Positions 53,229 through 64,000 are shown, counted from the stretch's first letter. The stretch: DNA of 64,000 nt from Boesenbergia rotunda (GCA_024364735.1 JAGFNQ010001604.1:32237-96236); one strand, 5' to 3'. Numbers and translations are program-made. Notes: generated from the sequence alone by a model not told the origin.

Positions 53229-53649
53229 GCAACAAATAGAGTTCATCACAGTTTCCCTTCACTAGGAACCAAAGATTCATGGGTTTTAGTTGGCAGAAAG
53301 TGAAACCTAGTTTCTCTTCACAATTCACACAAACTCTTAGGTTCCTATATCAGCCAAGATCAGAAAAATGGACTCAGAAGGGAATCTTGTCATGTTTATC
53401 TCAATAATGGCACATTCTCAGGGCATGGGAAGGAGCATTGCGCTGCAAGTTGCAATACAAAAGTCTATGTCAGGGACCCAGGCAGCCCAAGCTGTACACC
53501 GCAAATGCATGTGGTAGGGATACAAAAGTCTATGTCTATGTCAGGGATACTGTACCCAGGCATGGTACACCGCAAGTTGCAAACGCAAGTGCACGAACTT
53601 ATTCGCAGCAGAGACCAGATGGCTATGATTCCCATGTACGTATCCTTAC
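53229..53649 (-). other. Truncated intron 4 side of the E2 relic
   Basis: No exon recognised. Contains a local duplication (ATACAAAAGTCTATGTCAGGGA … GTACACCGCAA, about 53455 and 53518). The remaining E2 exons should lie here or beyond but are absent. Confidence 0.4.
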
Positions 53650-55642
53650 CAAACATTGGGCTCCATGACCGGTTAATTGCGTCCAAACATATCGAGCCAG
53701 ACCTGCTGGATAAAAGATACTATAATCAAGAGACGACACACACAGTAAGCCATGAATAAAACAGCTTTTGATTTCTCTCATTGAAAATGACTTTTTGTCT
53801 CTTCCTAAAAATATTGCTGATGAGATGAATTACCATCAAATTATCTTGTAAATTATATTTTCATAAGCATCAATGTCTATAGCTATCAGATTCCAGATGG
53901 TTGAAGATATAGTACTATAATCAAGGTCCTCTAGTAAATAAAGGGTAAATTGCGAAGATGCTGCCAACATACATAAGTTTCAAGGAAAAGAGAACAGTCT
54001 CACAATTCATCAACGTTGGGATGGAATATTTTGTTCAGGAAGTCAATTGAAGGAGACTTGTATGGATAAGCATCTGGTAGCTCAACACGAATTTTCCACA
54101 CGCCACCTTCATAAGGACCTGTAAGAACAGAAGTTAAATCAGAACTACTTTGATCGTAGTGATGCTTAAGCAGAGCCTTTACTAACTAAAAGCTACAGAA
54201 CTTGTCGAAATTGTTAAATTGTAACTTCAAGCATAAACCAGTTCCTTTGCCATATGACAAAGCATAAAATAAAGGGAATGCTAATAAGAATGTCTAACCT
54301 GAGATAATCTAGAGTCATAATGATCTGGTAATTGATTTGGTAAATTAATAATTCCTTGAAAATGTACTCTTTAGGGCCATGCAAGGATATTAAGGATGCA
54401 TTGTGAATGATGAATTATGGATTTGAAAGAAAATAACTACTAAAAACAAGTATAGTATTAAAAACTACTGAACTCAAGTTTTTAGATCTTATCAACCAAC
54501 AGGCTCAGAAGAAGTTAAACAAAAAGGTTGCATTGAAATTGATTTTTGAAATGATGGATTAAGAAACTGATGTAGCCAGTTTAAACCTGCATAGGTACAT
54601 AACCAGAGTACTGACATTACAATTCAACAGAGACATCGAGTAGAGGGAAAAAACTCGTAATTTCTTTGGGGCCATGAAATTCCACATTAAATTCAGCAAG
54701 ACCATCATTGATGGTCTCGACTGAGTAATCACTCATTATCCTACAAAGAGAGGAAATGGAAAACTAGTCAGGAGATGAAGCATAGGGATGGATCAATCCA
54801 TTCAAGCTGATATGAGTGCAGGCAATGTTCTAAAACAAAACACAAAAATGTGAGTCTTAAGAAAATTCACATAATATTGAATCTATATAACTGTAGTCTG
54901 TATGAATGTTATGAAGGATAATAGACATGGTCTCAGATGCAAAAATTAGTCAATGCAAAGAAATCATAAACATGAGCATGTGATTGAAATATACAAGAAG
55001 AATGCAATGAAATACCATTTAGAATGCCCATTTTGGGAAAAATCATGCTCAATAATCATAATTGTACCCAACGGAATTATCACATTATGATGTTAGTTAA
55101 TCCATATTGTGGATGATAGTCATAGACTTATGGTTATATATACTCAATAGCACGCAAATATACAATATAAATTGAGTTTCACATGTAATCACTAAGCAAA
55201 AATGTACACAAATTAAATATATGACAGATCCCACAACAGATGATGTGAGGTGCTCTCAATCATTGAGCGCAAATGATACCCTGAAGACTCATTTATAACC
55301 AGTGTATCAACCTAACACCAACCAACCTATGCACCTATCGCCAACCAACCTGTGCAAGAAAATGTTATAGCAATGCCAGCTTATGGAAGAGATTGCTTTT
55401 GCAAAAGAAAAATAATTTTTCAAAATCACAAGCATCTGCTGATTATCAACTCATGATAAGCCACAGGGGTTTGAAGTCATTAGAATTTGTGTGGGATAAA
55501 AAAATACAGTTTACTCTGCTGGCTTTTTATCACAGGGGTTTCCATTCATGTATAAATGAAGGAAATTTCAACCAAATATCTGGAAAAGAAGAACTTACAA
55601 TTTCATTACATCCATATCTCTCCTCTTGCTTGGAGAAGACAT
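53650..55642 (-). pseudogene. Ubiquitin-conjugating enzyme E2 (UBC4/5/6 group), truncated gene with four exons
   Basis: Exons on the minus strand: 55642-55599 (MSSPSKRRDMDVMK), 54740-54661 (IMSDYSVETINDGLAEFNVE FHGPKE, split here for length), 54118-54005 (PYEGGVWKIRVELPDAYPYK, then SPSIDFLNKIFHPNVDE with the HPN motif) and 53702-53650 (SGSICLDAINRSWSPMF with catalytic Cys). Exon phases fit each other exactly. E2 enzymes carry ubiquitin on this Cys. Defects: the donor after exon 2 is TT instead of GT (54660-54659), the conserved Gly of SIGF is Asp, and the C-terminal exons (NVFEVFLPQLLLYPNP region) are missing where the palindrome begins. Probably a pseudogene. Confidence 0.82.
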
Positions 55643-55838
55643 CTGGATTCCAACTTAGCTGTGCATTAAAATTGCAGCTTGTTAATTGTTAGCTTCCCCC
55701 AGTGTCATAGCAGTAAAATCTCCAGAGGTATATTGTCATTTTATAATATAAAATATATAATAAAAACAGAGAATAATTAAATTCAACGATAAACTTTCAA
55801 TAGGAACTTTACAAGCTCATGCGGTCAACATAAAATAC

Positions 55839-56804
55839 TTGAAGTGGGATCGTAGAATCTTTCGATGAGCAAAACCACGGTGCTCTTCCCAGAGCCGCTG
55901 CTTCCAACTAATGCGATGCACTTCCCTGCAGCAACAGTGAGCGAGAAATCCTGGAGTACAGGGACATCGGGCCTTGATGGGTAAGAAAAGTCCACGTTCT
56001 TCAACTCCATCAGTCCTGTAATGGCGCCCAACTCGATCCCGGAGTCGTTCTTCCGGTCGATGCTTGGCCTTCGCTTAATCGTTTGGTAAACCTTTGCTGC
56101 TGCCACCCTTGCTTTCGCAAATGCCACAACGCTCGGAGATGATTGCCCAAGAGCTCTGCAAAACAACAGAATTCAGTATAAAAAATACCTCTTGGTTCGG
56201 TTTGATTTAATGGGGTCTTCGTCGTACATTCCTCCGATCATGACGGCGAACATGGTGGAGATGGCTAGTCCGCCATTGGTGTGGTGGCGGCGCACGAGAA
56301 ACCCTCCTTACCATAGAAGCAAGGCGTAGCAGCAGAAGACTGTGAAGTAGGTCGTGCCCAAGCCAAGGCCTTTGGAGAATCCGCTCCGGTAGCCAATCTT
56401 CTGAGCTACTCCGAGCGCGGCAGAGTAGGCTCGGAGGACTCTCGACTCGCCGACGAAGGATTGCACGGTCCTTACCTGGGCAAGCGCCTGCTCCGCGATG
56501 TTGTTGGCCTGGGAGAGGGCGTCCTGGCTCTTGGACGACAGCTTGGCTAGTGCGGCAGTGTGCATCCCGCCGATGACGGCGATGAGCGGAACGACGGCGA
56601 GCGTGACGAGCGCGAGCTGCCACGCGGCTGTGAACCCTATCACAAAGCCGGACACGAAGATCGCCATGTAGTGGATGAAGTTCCCAAACTGGAAGCAAAT
56701 TAGGGCACAATTAGTCCACCGACCAAGCTTGGATGGCGAGCGGGGTCAATACATGGCGGACCTTCTCGCTTATGGCGTCCTGCACGATGACCGTGTCGGC
56801 GTTG
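55839..56804 (-). pseudogene. ABCB1-like (P-glycoprotein) transporter fragment, three exons
   Basis: Minus-strand exons: about 56804-56762 (NADTVIVQDAISEK), 56688-56228 (transmembrane segment, GNFIHYMAIFVSGF … VFCCYALLLW) and 56155-55839 (start of NBD1: ELKNVDFSYPSRPDVPVLQD, Walker A GSSGSGKST, IERFYDPTS). Introns of 73 and 72 bp have GT…AG ends. Family members are plasma-membrane auxin or drug exporters of ~1,250-1,350 residues; only ~270 residues remain. A nonsense codon TAA (56310-56308) replaces the Tyr after ALLLW, and signature, Walker B and second half are absent. Non-functional fragment. Confidence 0.85.
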
Positions 56805-57060
56805 ACGGTGAGGCCACGCTCTCGCTGGTGGAGGTGCGTTCGTTGAAGGCACTCGCGTAGGTGGAGGGGCGATCGAGCAGGGAGCGCGATGGAGAAAGAA
56901 AGATTAGCTAGGTTACGCGTGAGGGTGGAGGTGAAAAGGAGGGACGACGCGTTAACGATCGCGCGCTGCGATTTAGGGTTCGTGCGGGCGGCGAGCGAAA
57001 TATTGGCGCAATAATATTTCAGAGGGATCGGAAGGAGAGCAGGCGAGGCGAGGATACGCG
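56805..57060 (-). other. GC-rich leader-like sequence joined to the ABCB fragment
   Basis: GC-rich, CpG-rich DNA directly 5' of the first ABCB exon on the minus strand. No known ABCB exon recognised in it. It looks like a 5' UTR or promoter of another gene fused to the fragment. Confidence 0.4.
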
Positions 57061-57242
57061 CGTTGAAAAAAGTTTAGGTTAAATAAATTAAATAATTTTG
57101 ATTATTTTATAATGACATTCATAAATTTGTGTCACTATAAGATATTTAATCAGATATTATATTTATAAAATTATTCTATTTTAATAAGTGTCATTATAAT
57201 TAATTTATAATGACATTTATCAATAAGTGTCATAAAATAAAT
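57061..57242. repeat. Short inverted-repeat AT-rich element
   Basis: Contains AAGTGTCATTATAATTAATTTATAATGACATT-type palindromes and repeated RTGTCATNATAA words; probably a small MITE. Boundaries uncertain. Confidence 0.4.
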
Positions 57243-57580
57243 GTCAACAAGTTAGATTGATTGATAATATTAAATATTTTAAATAAATTTGGTTAGTAAT
57301 TTTTTATTTTTTTATAAATTTTCATCTGTAATTTTTAATATTTAGTGATAAAAAAATATTTTACGACCAAAATTATATTTGATTAATAAATTAAAAATAT
57401 TTATTGAATATACTTATTAATAATTAATTTTTTATATGAAAGTACTTTTAAAAATCAAAATCATATAATATTGTATTATTATTTCGCTCTAATTTAATTT
57501 TTCCCACGATATTTCTTCTTCTTTATTATCAATTTTTATACGTTATTATTGTCCATACTCCAAAAATTATTATGCACAAA

Positions 57581-57617
<37 letters not shown>

Positions 57618-57663
57618 TATATACACACGTTATTATTGTCCTTGCTTCAAAAATTATTATGCA

Positions 57664-57699
<36 letters not shown>

Positions 57700-57715
57700 A
57701 CATCTCACTTATACG
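57243..57715 (+). repeat. Direct repeat, right copy
   Basis: Right partner of 49782-50209, with an extra internal duplication of ACGTTATTATTGTCC…AAAAATTATTATGC (57540 and 57627) and two (TA)n tracts (57580-57623, 57668-57697). Confidence 0.85.
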
Positions 57716-57813
57716 ACAAGCAATTTGAATCTTGTCTACATTCATTTCAACTAATATATAAGCACAGCTAACACAACAAGCAACAACAGAGATTAAATTA
57801 TAAACTATCCATA

Positions 57814-58341
57814 TGTTGGAGTTAGGAAGGTGAGAAGGCGGCCCTTCCCCTTCCTCTTCCAATCCACTCAACCACTTCTATTAATGGAGGAAGGAGAAGA
57901 GACATTCTAACCCCTATATATATGTTTGCCTCCAAGGCAAAGGAGAAGGTCAACAAGGGAAAGGACAAGCTATGTGTATGCGTCCAAACCAATAGAGATC
58001 ATGCGAGACAAGCTATGTGCAAGAATCGTGCGAGACAAGCTATGTGTGAGGTCTGTGTGAGGTCAAAGAGAAAGGACTCATCTCGTGTATATAAGGTCAT
58101 TGTGTAAGATTCATCCGGGTACACATGACGAAGAAGGGGTTATTGAGAAGAACATTCAAGATTGGTTCGTCCAATTACAGAAGAGGGATTTGGTTTGTGA
58201 ACATATGAAGAGCTTTTCGATTCGTTCGTGATCGTTCTTCCGATGGCAAAGTCTTCCAGTTTCTTCTCCAAGTGCAGATCACTGTAAGTGTTTAGATTTA
58301 CAGAATTTGTTTTTGTAGTTCATACTTTAGAAATAACAACA
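57814..58341 (+). repeat. 5' LTR of truncated copia element
   Basis: TGTTGG…AACAACA directly followed by the PBS. An AAGGCAAAGGAGAAGG purine stretch is near 57937. Only one copy in the window. Confidence 0.75.
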
Positions 58342-58342
58342 A

Positions 58343-58354
58343 TGGTATCAGAGC
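58343..58354 (+). other. Primer-binding site (tRNA-iMet)
   Basis: TGGTATCAGAGC, perfect 12-nt copia PBS. Confidence 0.9.
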
Positions 58355-59746
58355 ATTAGATTGTAAAAGCATGAATTTACCTCTGTGTATCGATCATTTC
58401 TTGGCCCCTATTCGATGTCACGGACGGAGTTTGTCTCCGTCGAGTTCTTCTCTTGCTGGGCGAAAATCCAACGTAGTCGCTGAAAACTCGCAACTATATA
58501 TGTGTCATGGTTGTTTTCTCCTTGAGCCTGCGACATCTTAGGAGTCGATGTGGAGAAAGTCCGAAGAGGTGGCATGGAGAAGAAGAGACGGTGTGAAGAA
58601 AAAACAATGAATAAAAAAAACTAAGAGATGCCCAAGGATCGATCTCTTGACCTCTCTTTAAGGGCAGATAGCGTTTACCATAAAGTTATGACAGAACTTA
58701 TTTTTAACTCCGGTTCAATTAGGTCGGGCCTAGTTCAAATCATTGGTTAGTTTAACCAAACCAATTTGGTCTAAATTATAAACAGTCTAATTGGTTTGAT
58801 CAATAAGTTTGACTTAAACGTAAATGGGCTTAAAATTTAACAATAACAATAAGATATCTAATTAGATCAATTCTAATAAGGACAAAGGAATAAGCTAATA
58901 CTTGAGATCTAATTTCGAAATCGACCGATCCAGTGTGTTAGTCAATTGGAGTTCCTCAAATAAAGAAAATTTATTTTTCTTACTTGCTTATCATTCTGTG
59001 TGTTCTATGCACATATGTGAATTGAAATGAACTAATTTTGTTACTAGATTGCCAGTTTTGTACTGACAATAATATTTTTCCAATTTCACATGCCAAGGAT
59101 GATATACATGATGACCTATCTCGATGTGTGACAGAATGAGCTGAGGGAGACAATTGAGGAGATAGAACAAGTCTAACATAAAATGGATTATGTTAACAAC
59201 TGCACTAGTGTTTGTCTTAGTACAATGACATTAGCTTATTTAATTTGTTAAAGTTTTGTTATTATTATTATCATTATGTACGAACAGTATTAACCCATTT
59301 AGTTTATGAAAGTCATGTGGTATAGACTGTTGTTTTGTACAAACAGTGTTATTTTATGAAAAAAAGGTCATGTTATATGTTAACAAATCTTACAAATAAT
59401 TAATTCATTTAATGATTAGTTCATTCTTATAAATGATTAGTTTATTCTTATAAATGATTAGTTCATGTAATGGTTAGTTTATTCCTACAAATGATTAGTT
59501 CATGTGATGATTAGTTCATTCCTACAAATTTCATTCATACAAGTGATCAAATAATTAGTTCATTTGATGGGATGTATATAATAGAATTGATCAATATTGA
59601 TTAGCTTGGATTATACGAACGTTGAGTGGAAACATAGTTACCAATTGATTTTGTAAACCAATTCTAATTTACAACGAGTCAATCATAAATTACATGCATA
59701 TAAATTATACTGAGTTAATAAATAATGTGTTTATTTATGATAGATC
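58355..59746. other. Leader of the truncated copia element; no gene
   Basis: About 1.4 kb between PBS and gag with no coding signal. A run of imperfect ATGATTAGTTCAT / ATGATTAGTTTATTC repeats at 59395-59570 (unit 20-40 nt). Confidence 0.45.
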
Positions 59747-60375
59747 ATGGCAACTAAGAACTTCATAGCTGAACTGAATGGAGAGAAATTATATGGGGAT
59801 GACTATAAAATATGACATCTTAAGATACAATATATTCTTGAGGAATAAGAAGTTCTAGAGACTGTGAATTAGTTCCTGGAAGAACCTGCTAATGGTTCAA
59901 CAACACAGCATAACTTAATCTTGATGCCTATAGGGCATGGAAGAAAAAAGACTCCATTGCTAAGGGGATATTGATTAGTTCAATAGTAGATGACCTGACG
60001 TTTGAGTATCAACCACTACCATCAACTCATACTATCTAGGTAGCCCTTAGAAAGAAATCTAGTGAAATTAGCTTGAGCAAGCTTCATCAACTGACAATTA
60101 AATTTGACAGTTGTAAAAAGCATCTGAATATTACCATAGCCTAACATCTGAGGGAAATGGGAAATATGATTCGAGAGCTAAAGGTTGTTGGTCATGAGTT
60201 GATCGATGAACAATAGGTTCAGACAATTATTGGTTTCCTTCTTGATTCTTGGGAAATGATGAAAGAGAACCATACTCATAGTGAGAGTATCAAGACTCTC
60301 ACTAATGTCTCACGCCAATTGAATTGGAGGCGGAGAGAATAGAATCCATAAGGATTTTTAAATAAGCTTTTGTAG
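59747..60375 (+). pseudogene. copia gag remnant
   Basis: Starts MATKNFIAELNGEKLYGDDY, a typical copia Gag N-terminus (L-NG-x-K-L-x-G-D-D-Y), followed by several in-frame stops (for example at about 59804 and 59849). Later phrases such as KKSSEISLSKLHQLTIKFDS agree with Gag. No intact product. Confidence 0.7.
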
Positions 60376-60618
60376 TTGAAGGTTCTGGATCCAAGAATAA
60401 GAAAAGATGGTTCAAGAAAGGAAAGAGAAAAAGAAGCTGCTATTGCTGCTGGGCAAAACCCAAACAAGAATAAGTTTCATGAGCATTGTGTTGCTAGTTC
60501 AATGTTGTTAGTTAATTCTTATCCTTTGTGGATTATAGATTCAGGAGCAACGAACCATGTAGCTCGTGATCGAGCTACATACGTGGAGTATCGTCGGGTA
60601 CTAGCTGGCAATAAGTAG
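60376..60618 (+). pseudogene. copia protease remnant
   Basis: Open for 80 codons, with basic KER-rich linker and the active-site motif WIIDSGATNHV (D-S-G). Ends in a stop 20 codons after the motif. Confidence 0.75.
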
Positions 60619-60780
60619 ATATATGTGGGAAACAATGCAAGAATTTAAGTCAAAGGAATTGACACTTGTAAACTCAACCTTCGTGATAGACGTACCTTAT
60701 TTCTGCATAATATCCTATATGCTCCTGAGATTCGACGGAGTTTGGTTTTTGTTAATTATCATCTTGAATTGGGTTAATGT

Positions 60781-61546
60781 ATGAACTTTTATAGTCGTTG
60801 TGTGGAGCTGAAAATTAACTCTGTGTTAATTGGACATGATTATGTTTCAAATTGTTTCATGGTTTTTGACGTAGAACCAGATGTTAATTATGGACATAAT
60901 GGTTGTTTTTCAAACTTTACTCTTACTAGTGATGCTGTTGTTAATGATGAAGTTTGGCATGCTAGATTCAGTCATATAGGACACGAAAGAATGGATAGAT
61001 TAGCTAGAGAGGGTTTGCTTGGTACTCGTGCTAAAGTTGGCTTGTCTATATATGAGCATTGTCTTACTGGAAAAGCAACTAGGAAACCATTTGGTAAGGC
61101 TATTAGGGCTGATTCACCATTGCAATTGATTCATTCGGATATTTATGGTCCAATGAATGTGAAGACTAGATATGGAAGTTCTTATTTAATTACATTTATT
61201 GATGACTTCACGTGTTTTGGTTATGTGTATTTGATTTCTCATAAATCTGAAACATTGGATTGCTTTAGTCGTTATTTGAACGAAGTTGAGAATCAATTGG
61301 AATGTAAGGTTAAAACCATTCGCACTGACCATGAAAATGAATATTTGTCTGATCAGTGCAAGATAGTATGTAATGAGAAAGAAATTATTAAATAGCTAAC
61401 TATCCCTGGAACTCCACAACAAAATGGAGTTGCTGAAAGAAGAAATTAAACTCTTCTCGAAATGGTTAGGTCAATGATGGCTCAAGCTAATTTATCCATT
61501 TCCTATTTGGGATATGCATTATTATCTACAACCTATATACTTAACC
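60781..61546 (+). pseudogene. copia GAG-pre-integrase and integrase core, truncated
   Basis: GAG-pre-integrase segment VWHARFSHIGHERMDRLARE (His-His of the zinc finger), then EHCLTGK; the usual preceding Cys is Tyr, breaking the HHCC finger. Integrase core: first Asp in LIHSDIYGPM, second Asp in TIRTDHENEY; then stop TAG at 61393-61395. The following QQNGVAERRN with the catalytic Glu is still readable after it, with another stop, to about 61546, where similarity ends. Confidence 0.8.
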
Positions 61547-61550
61547 GAGT

Positions 61551-62491
61551 GTCATGACCAATTTGGTTTGAAATTTTCCTTGAGTTTGAATACACATAGC
61601 TCATGAACCAAAGTTTGGGAAATCGCCGACGAAATGACAAAAATTGAAGGAGAATAACTCACGTATGACATACGTGAATTAGGATTCATTTCACGATTCA
61701 AGTCATTTATTGTGGTTGTGTCTTTTTTTAGTAATAGTTTTGAAATTTGAATGAGGAGAGAATTAATGAAAATAGTTAAATAAATTTTGGGGCTGACAAA
61801 TTAATAATCAAAAGTATGCAAAAATTAGGTAGGCCTGCGAGCTAAATAGTAAAGATTTTCTTTCACTTTTGTACCTTAAATTTTTCATGTGTTCCTGTTC
61901 GGTGGATTACCAGTGATAGCAATTGAGTACTTTCTCAGTTCGCCTCGAACAATTAGTACTTGGTTGTATACGTGGTTCCGCTGTAGTATCCTGGGAAACA
62001 GAGATCCATCATAAGTTCGAAGCACAGTCGGAGGAAGACGAATCTGTTTTAAGGAAACTGCATTACACAAGCCTCGACAACTCTTTCTTCCTCTCCAACT
62101 CAGGAATCTCAGGTTGGGAGTCTGCACTTAGATTCTGCAACTTAAAGTTTGCAGCATGGGAGCCTGCAGCTCGAGAGTCTCCAGCTCAAGAGTCTCAGGT
62201 CGGGAGTCTGCACTGAGAGTTTGCAACTTAGACTCTGCAATTTTGGAATCTTCAGCTTGGGAGTCTAGGTCGAGAGCCTGCACTTAGACTCTGAATTTGG
62301 ACTCTGTACTTGGGATAAAAGGCAGCTCAAGTCTTTTCAGCCAACTCAGTTATTCCAAATAGCAGCCAAATAGCTTTTTCCCTATTTGACAACCAAGAAT
62401 TTTTAATTCAGACTACTCAACAAATAAATTGAAATTAAATTGCATAATTTCAATTTAATCTTTATTTCTGATAATTATCTCCAACACTTTC
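61551..62491. other. Unassigned sequence with GAGTCTGCA word repeats
   Basis: No gene. 62100-62300 is an irregular minisatellite of GGAGTCTGCA, GACTCTGCA and GAGTCTCCAGCTC words. It may be an LTR piece (begins TGTCATGACC at 61550), but no partner or TSD was found. Confidence 0.35.
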
Positions 62492-62712
62492 GTCTATTAA
62501 AAAACTCATAGTAGCTGTGATATCATAAACAAATCTGTAATAGAAGCAAAAGCATATAGTATACCTGAGATCTCATAAGCAAATTAATCTGTAATAGAGA
62601 CCAACAAAAGAGCAACAAAGAGGAATATATCACATCTGTTTTGCCATAGAATAAAAAATCAAGAAGAAAGGTGGTTTAATTACCTTGTTGAAGCTGAACA
62701 GAGCTGGAAGTT
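62492..62712 (-). pseudogene. Second copy of the NLR 5' leader
   Basis: About 215 bp aligning with 48283-48497 at roughly 93% by eye, including the donor AACAAG|GTAAT and acceptor TATTACAG. The NLR coding region that should follow on the minus strand is absent: the sequence to the left is unrelated. Relic of a further NLR copy or a captured promoter fragment. Confidence 0.8.
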
Positions 62713-64000
62713 AGATGACTTTAGGCCCAAGGGCATTGAAAATTTTTTATTTTAAAAATATTTTTTTTATATTTAATCATTATTTATTCAATTAATTATT
62801 TATAGGGTATGAAGTCATTTGACTTCAAACCCTCCTAGGATGACTTCAGGCCCTACGTTTGAATTTGAAATCACGTATTTTGATAAGTTTTTTATATATT
62901 AATATATTTATTAAATATTATTTCTTATATATATTTATATTAATCAAATATAAAAAATTATTTCTTTATATTTTTGAAATCATGTTGAGAAAGATGTTTC
63001 TTTTAACTATGCCTAAGATGCAGTCATATTTATACATCTTTCTGTTCCAACTGATATGGTTAGAGAACATGATTGAAAATTATTGGTACTAAGTTTGCAC
63101 ATCAAAAATAACATCTCCTAAGTAAATTCTAAATAGAGATATCAAGTATGGACAAATCTAAGTATCCTAGGTCCATCAGTGGATTTTCACCGAAACCCAC
63201 TAATTCATCCTAGAAAACTCCTATTGCAACATAATTTATAATCATTAGAAGTTTGGACACCAAAAATATTATCTCCTAGCTCAACTCTAACTATTGATAT
63301 TGGGTTTTGAGAAATCCAAATATCCTAGGTCCGTCAGTGGGTTTTGGTGAAAACCTGCTGATAGACCTAAAAATCTCCTATTGCAACATAATTTATAATC
63401 ATTAGAAGTTTGGACACCAAAAATACCATCTTCTAGCTCAACTCTAACTATTGATATTGCGTTTTGAGAAATCCAAATATCCTAAGTCCATCAGTGGGTT
63501 TTGGTGAAAACTCACTGATAGACCTAAAAAATTCCTATTGCAACATAATTTATAATCATTAAAAGTTTGGACACAAAATACCATCACCTAGAACTATTGA
63601 TATTTTTATTTAATTTAATAAATCATGTTTAAATATTATAAAAAATATTTTTAAAATAAAAAAATTTTGAGTGCACACAGGGCCTGAAGTCATCTGACTT
63701 CAGGCCTAAGGTAGTCAGGCCCTCCTAGGGCCTGAAGTCAGATGACTTCAGACCCTCCAAGCGTGATTTCAGGCCCTGCGTTTGAATCTGAAATTACGTG
63801 TTTTGATAAGTTTTTTATATATTAATATATTTATTAAATATTATTTAATATATTAATTTATATTAATCAAATATAAAAAATCATCTTTTTATATTTTTGA
63901 AATCATATTAAAAGAGATATTTTTTTAACTGAATTTTTTTTCTTTACCTTACGTTTTTTAGCCGATTCCATAATATATTATTTTAAAATAAAAAGTTTAA
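62713..64000. repeat. Repeats related to the 50640-53227 palindrome
   Basis: Contains GGCCTGAAGTCATCTGACTTCAGG hairpin words (63680-63770) and three ~155-bp tandem units (starting near 63171, 63330 and 63485) with GTCCATCAGTGGGTTTTGGTGAAAAC. Hairpin arms here are partly decayed. Also TAATATATTAATTTATATTAATC palindromes. No gene; continues past the window end. Confidence 0.75.

Larger units (their letters stand above)
57814..61550 (+). mobile_element. Truncated Ty1/copia element (5' LTR to integrase)
   Basis: 5' LTR 57814-58341 (TGTTGGAGTTAGG…AATAACAACA, 528 bp), then PBS TGGTATCAGAGC, a degenerate gag, protease and part of integrase. It stops abruptly at about 61550: no RT, RNase H, PPT or 3' LTR. 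Many in-frame stops show age. Confidence 0.8.

Noticed and set aside
57572..57754. ORFs rich in Tyr-Ile repeats
   Set aside because: Pure translations of (TA)n microsatellites; same for 43061-43324 and 49975-50376.

Overview
The window is plant nuclear DNA: intron-containing plant genes, a coiled-coil NLR, and dense nested LTR retrotransposons. The large Ty3/gypsy load and the CNL-type NLR fit a monocot, but the species cannot be named from sequence alone. By eye, about 90% is transposon-derived or AT-rich repeat. Only two loci look like intact host genes: the last exon of a Raf-like kinase (122-461) and a full-length intronless CC-NB-LRR gene (44122-48225, minus).

Layout. 774-6100 is an old minus-strand Tekay/Del-like LTR broken by two younger LTRs. 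6100-14770 holds solo LTRs at 6544-8838 (with a second LTR nested inside), 9900-10730 and 11122-13451, plus a MITE and an Athila-like gag relic. 14775-19611 is a minus-strand Ty1/copia element with both LTRs, PBS, PPT and 5-bp TSD but only gag. 20992-40774 reads as one ~4.1-kb Tekay-like LTR split by a solo Athila-like LTR (21086-24037), a TRIM (27233-27923) and a young 12-kb Tat-lineage element (28360-40390). The Tat element has gag, protease, RT, two RNase H domains and integrase, then a ten-unit 144-bp tandem array and a three-exon antisense gene with its own TATA box.

From 40775 onward is a decayed NLR paralogue hit by a SINE, the intact NLR, then AT-rich DNA containing a ~2.4-kb palindrome (arms 50797-51810 and 52215-53227, ending at the only N). 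Beside it lie two truncated host-gene relics on the minus strand that are not visible as long ORFs: exons of a ubiquitin E2 (UBC4/5/6 group) and of an ABCB1-like transporter. A truncated Ty1/copia element (57814-61550), a second copy of the NLR 5' leader (62492-62712) and more palindromic repeats close the window.

Main novelty. Several LTR families that differ in primary sequence share an architecture: an array of short hairpins whose stems change in a compensatory way around a nearly constant loop, an array of short self-complementary words, and in several copies a TATA box just downstream. The clearest case is 7277-7584, where ten successive 6-bp-stem/8-nt-loop hairpins use five different stem sequences. 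In 12745-13340 the loop CTTCACTCA is kept while the stem alternates among CCTAG/CTAGG, CCTGG/CCAGG and CCCGG/CCGGG. This covariation suggests selection or copying at the level of structure and was the most unexpected signal seen.
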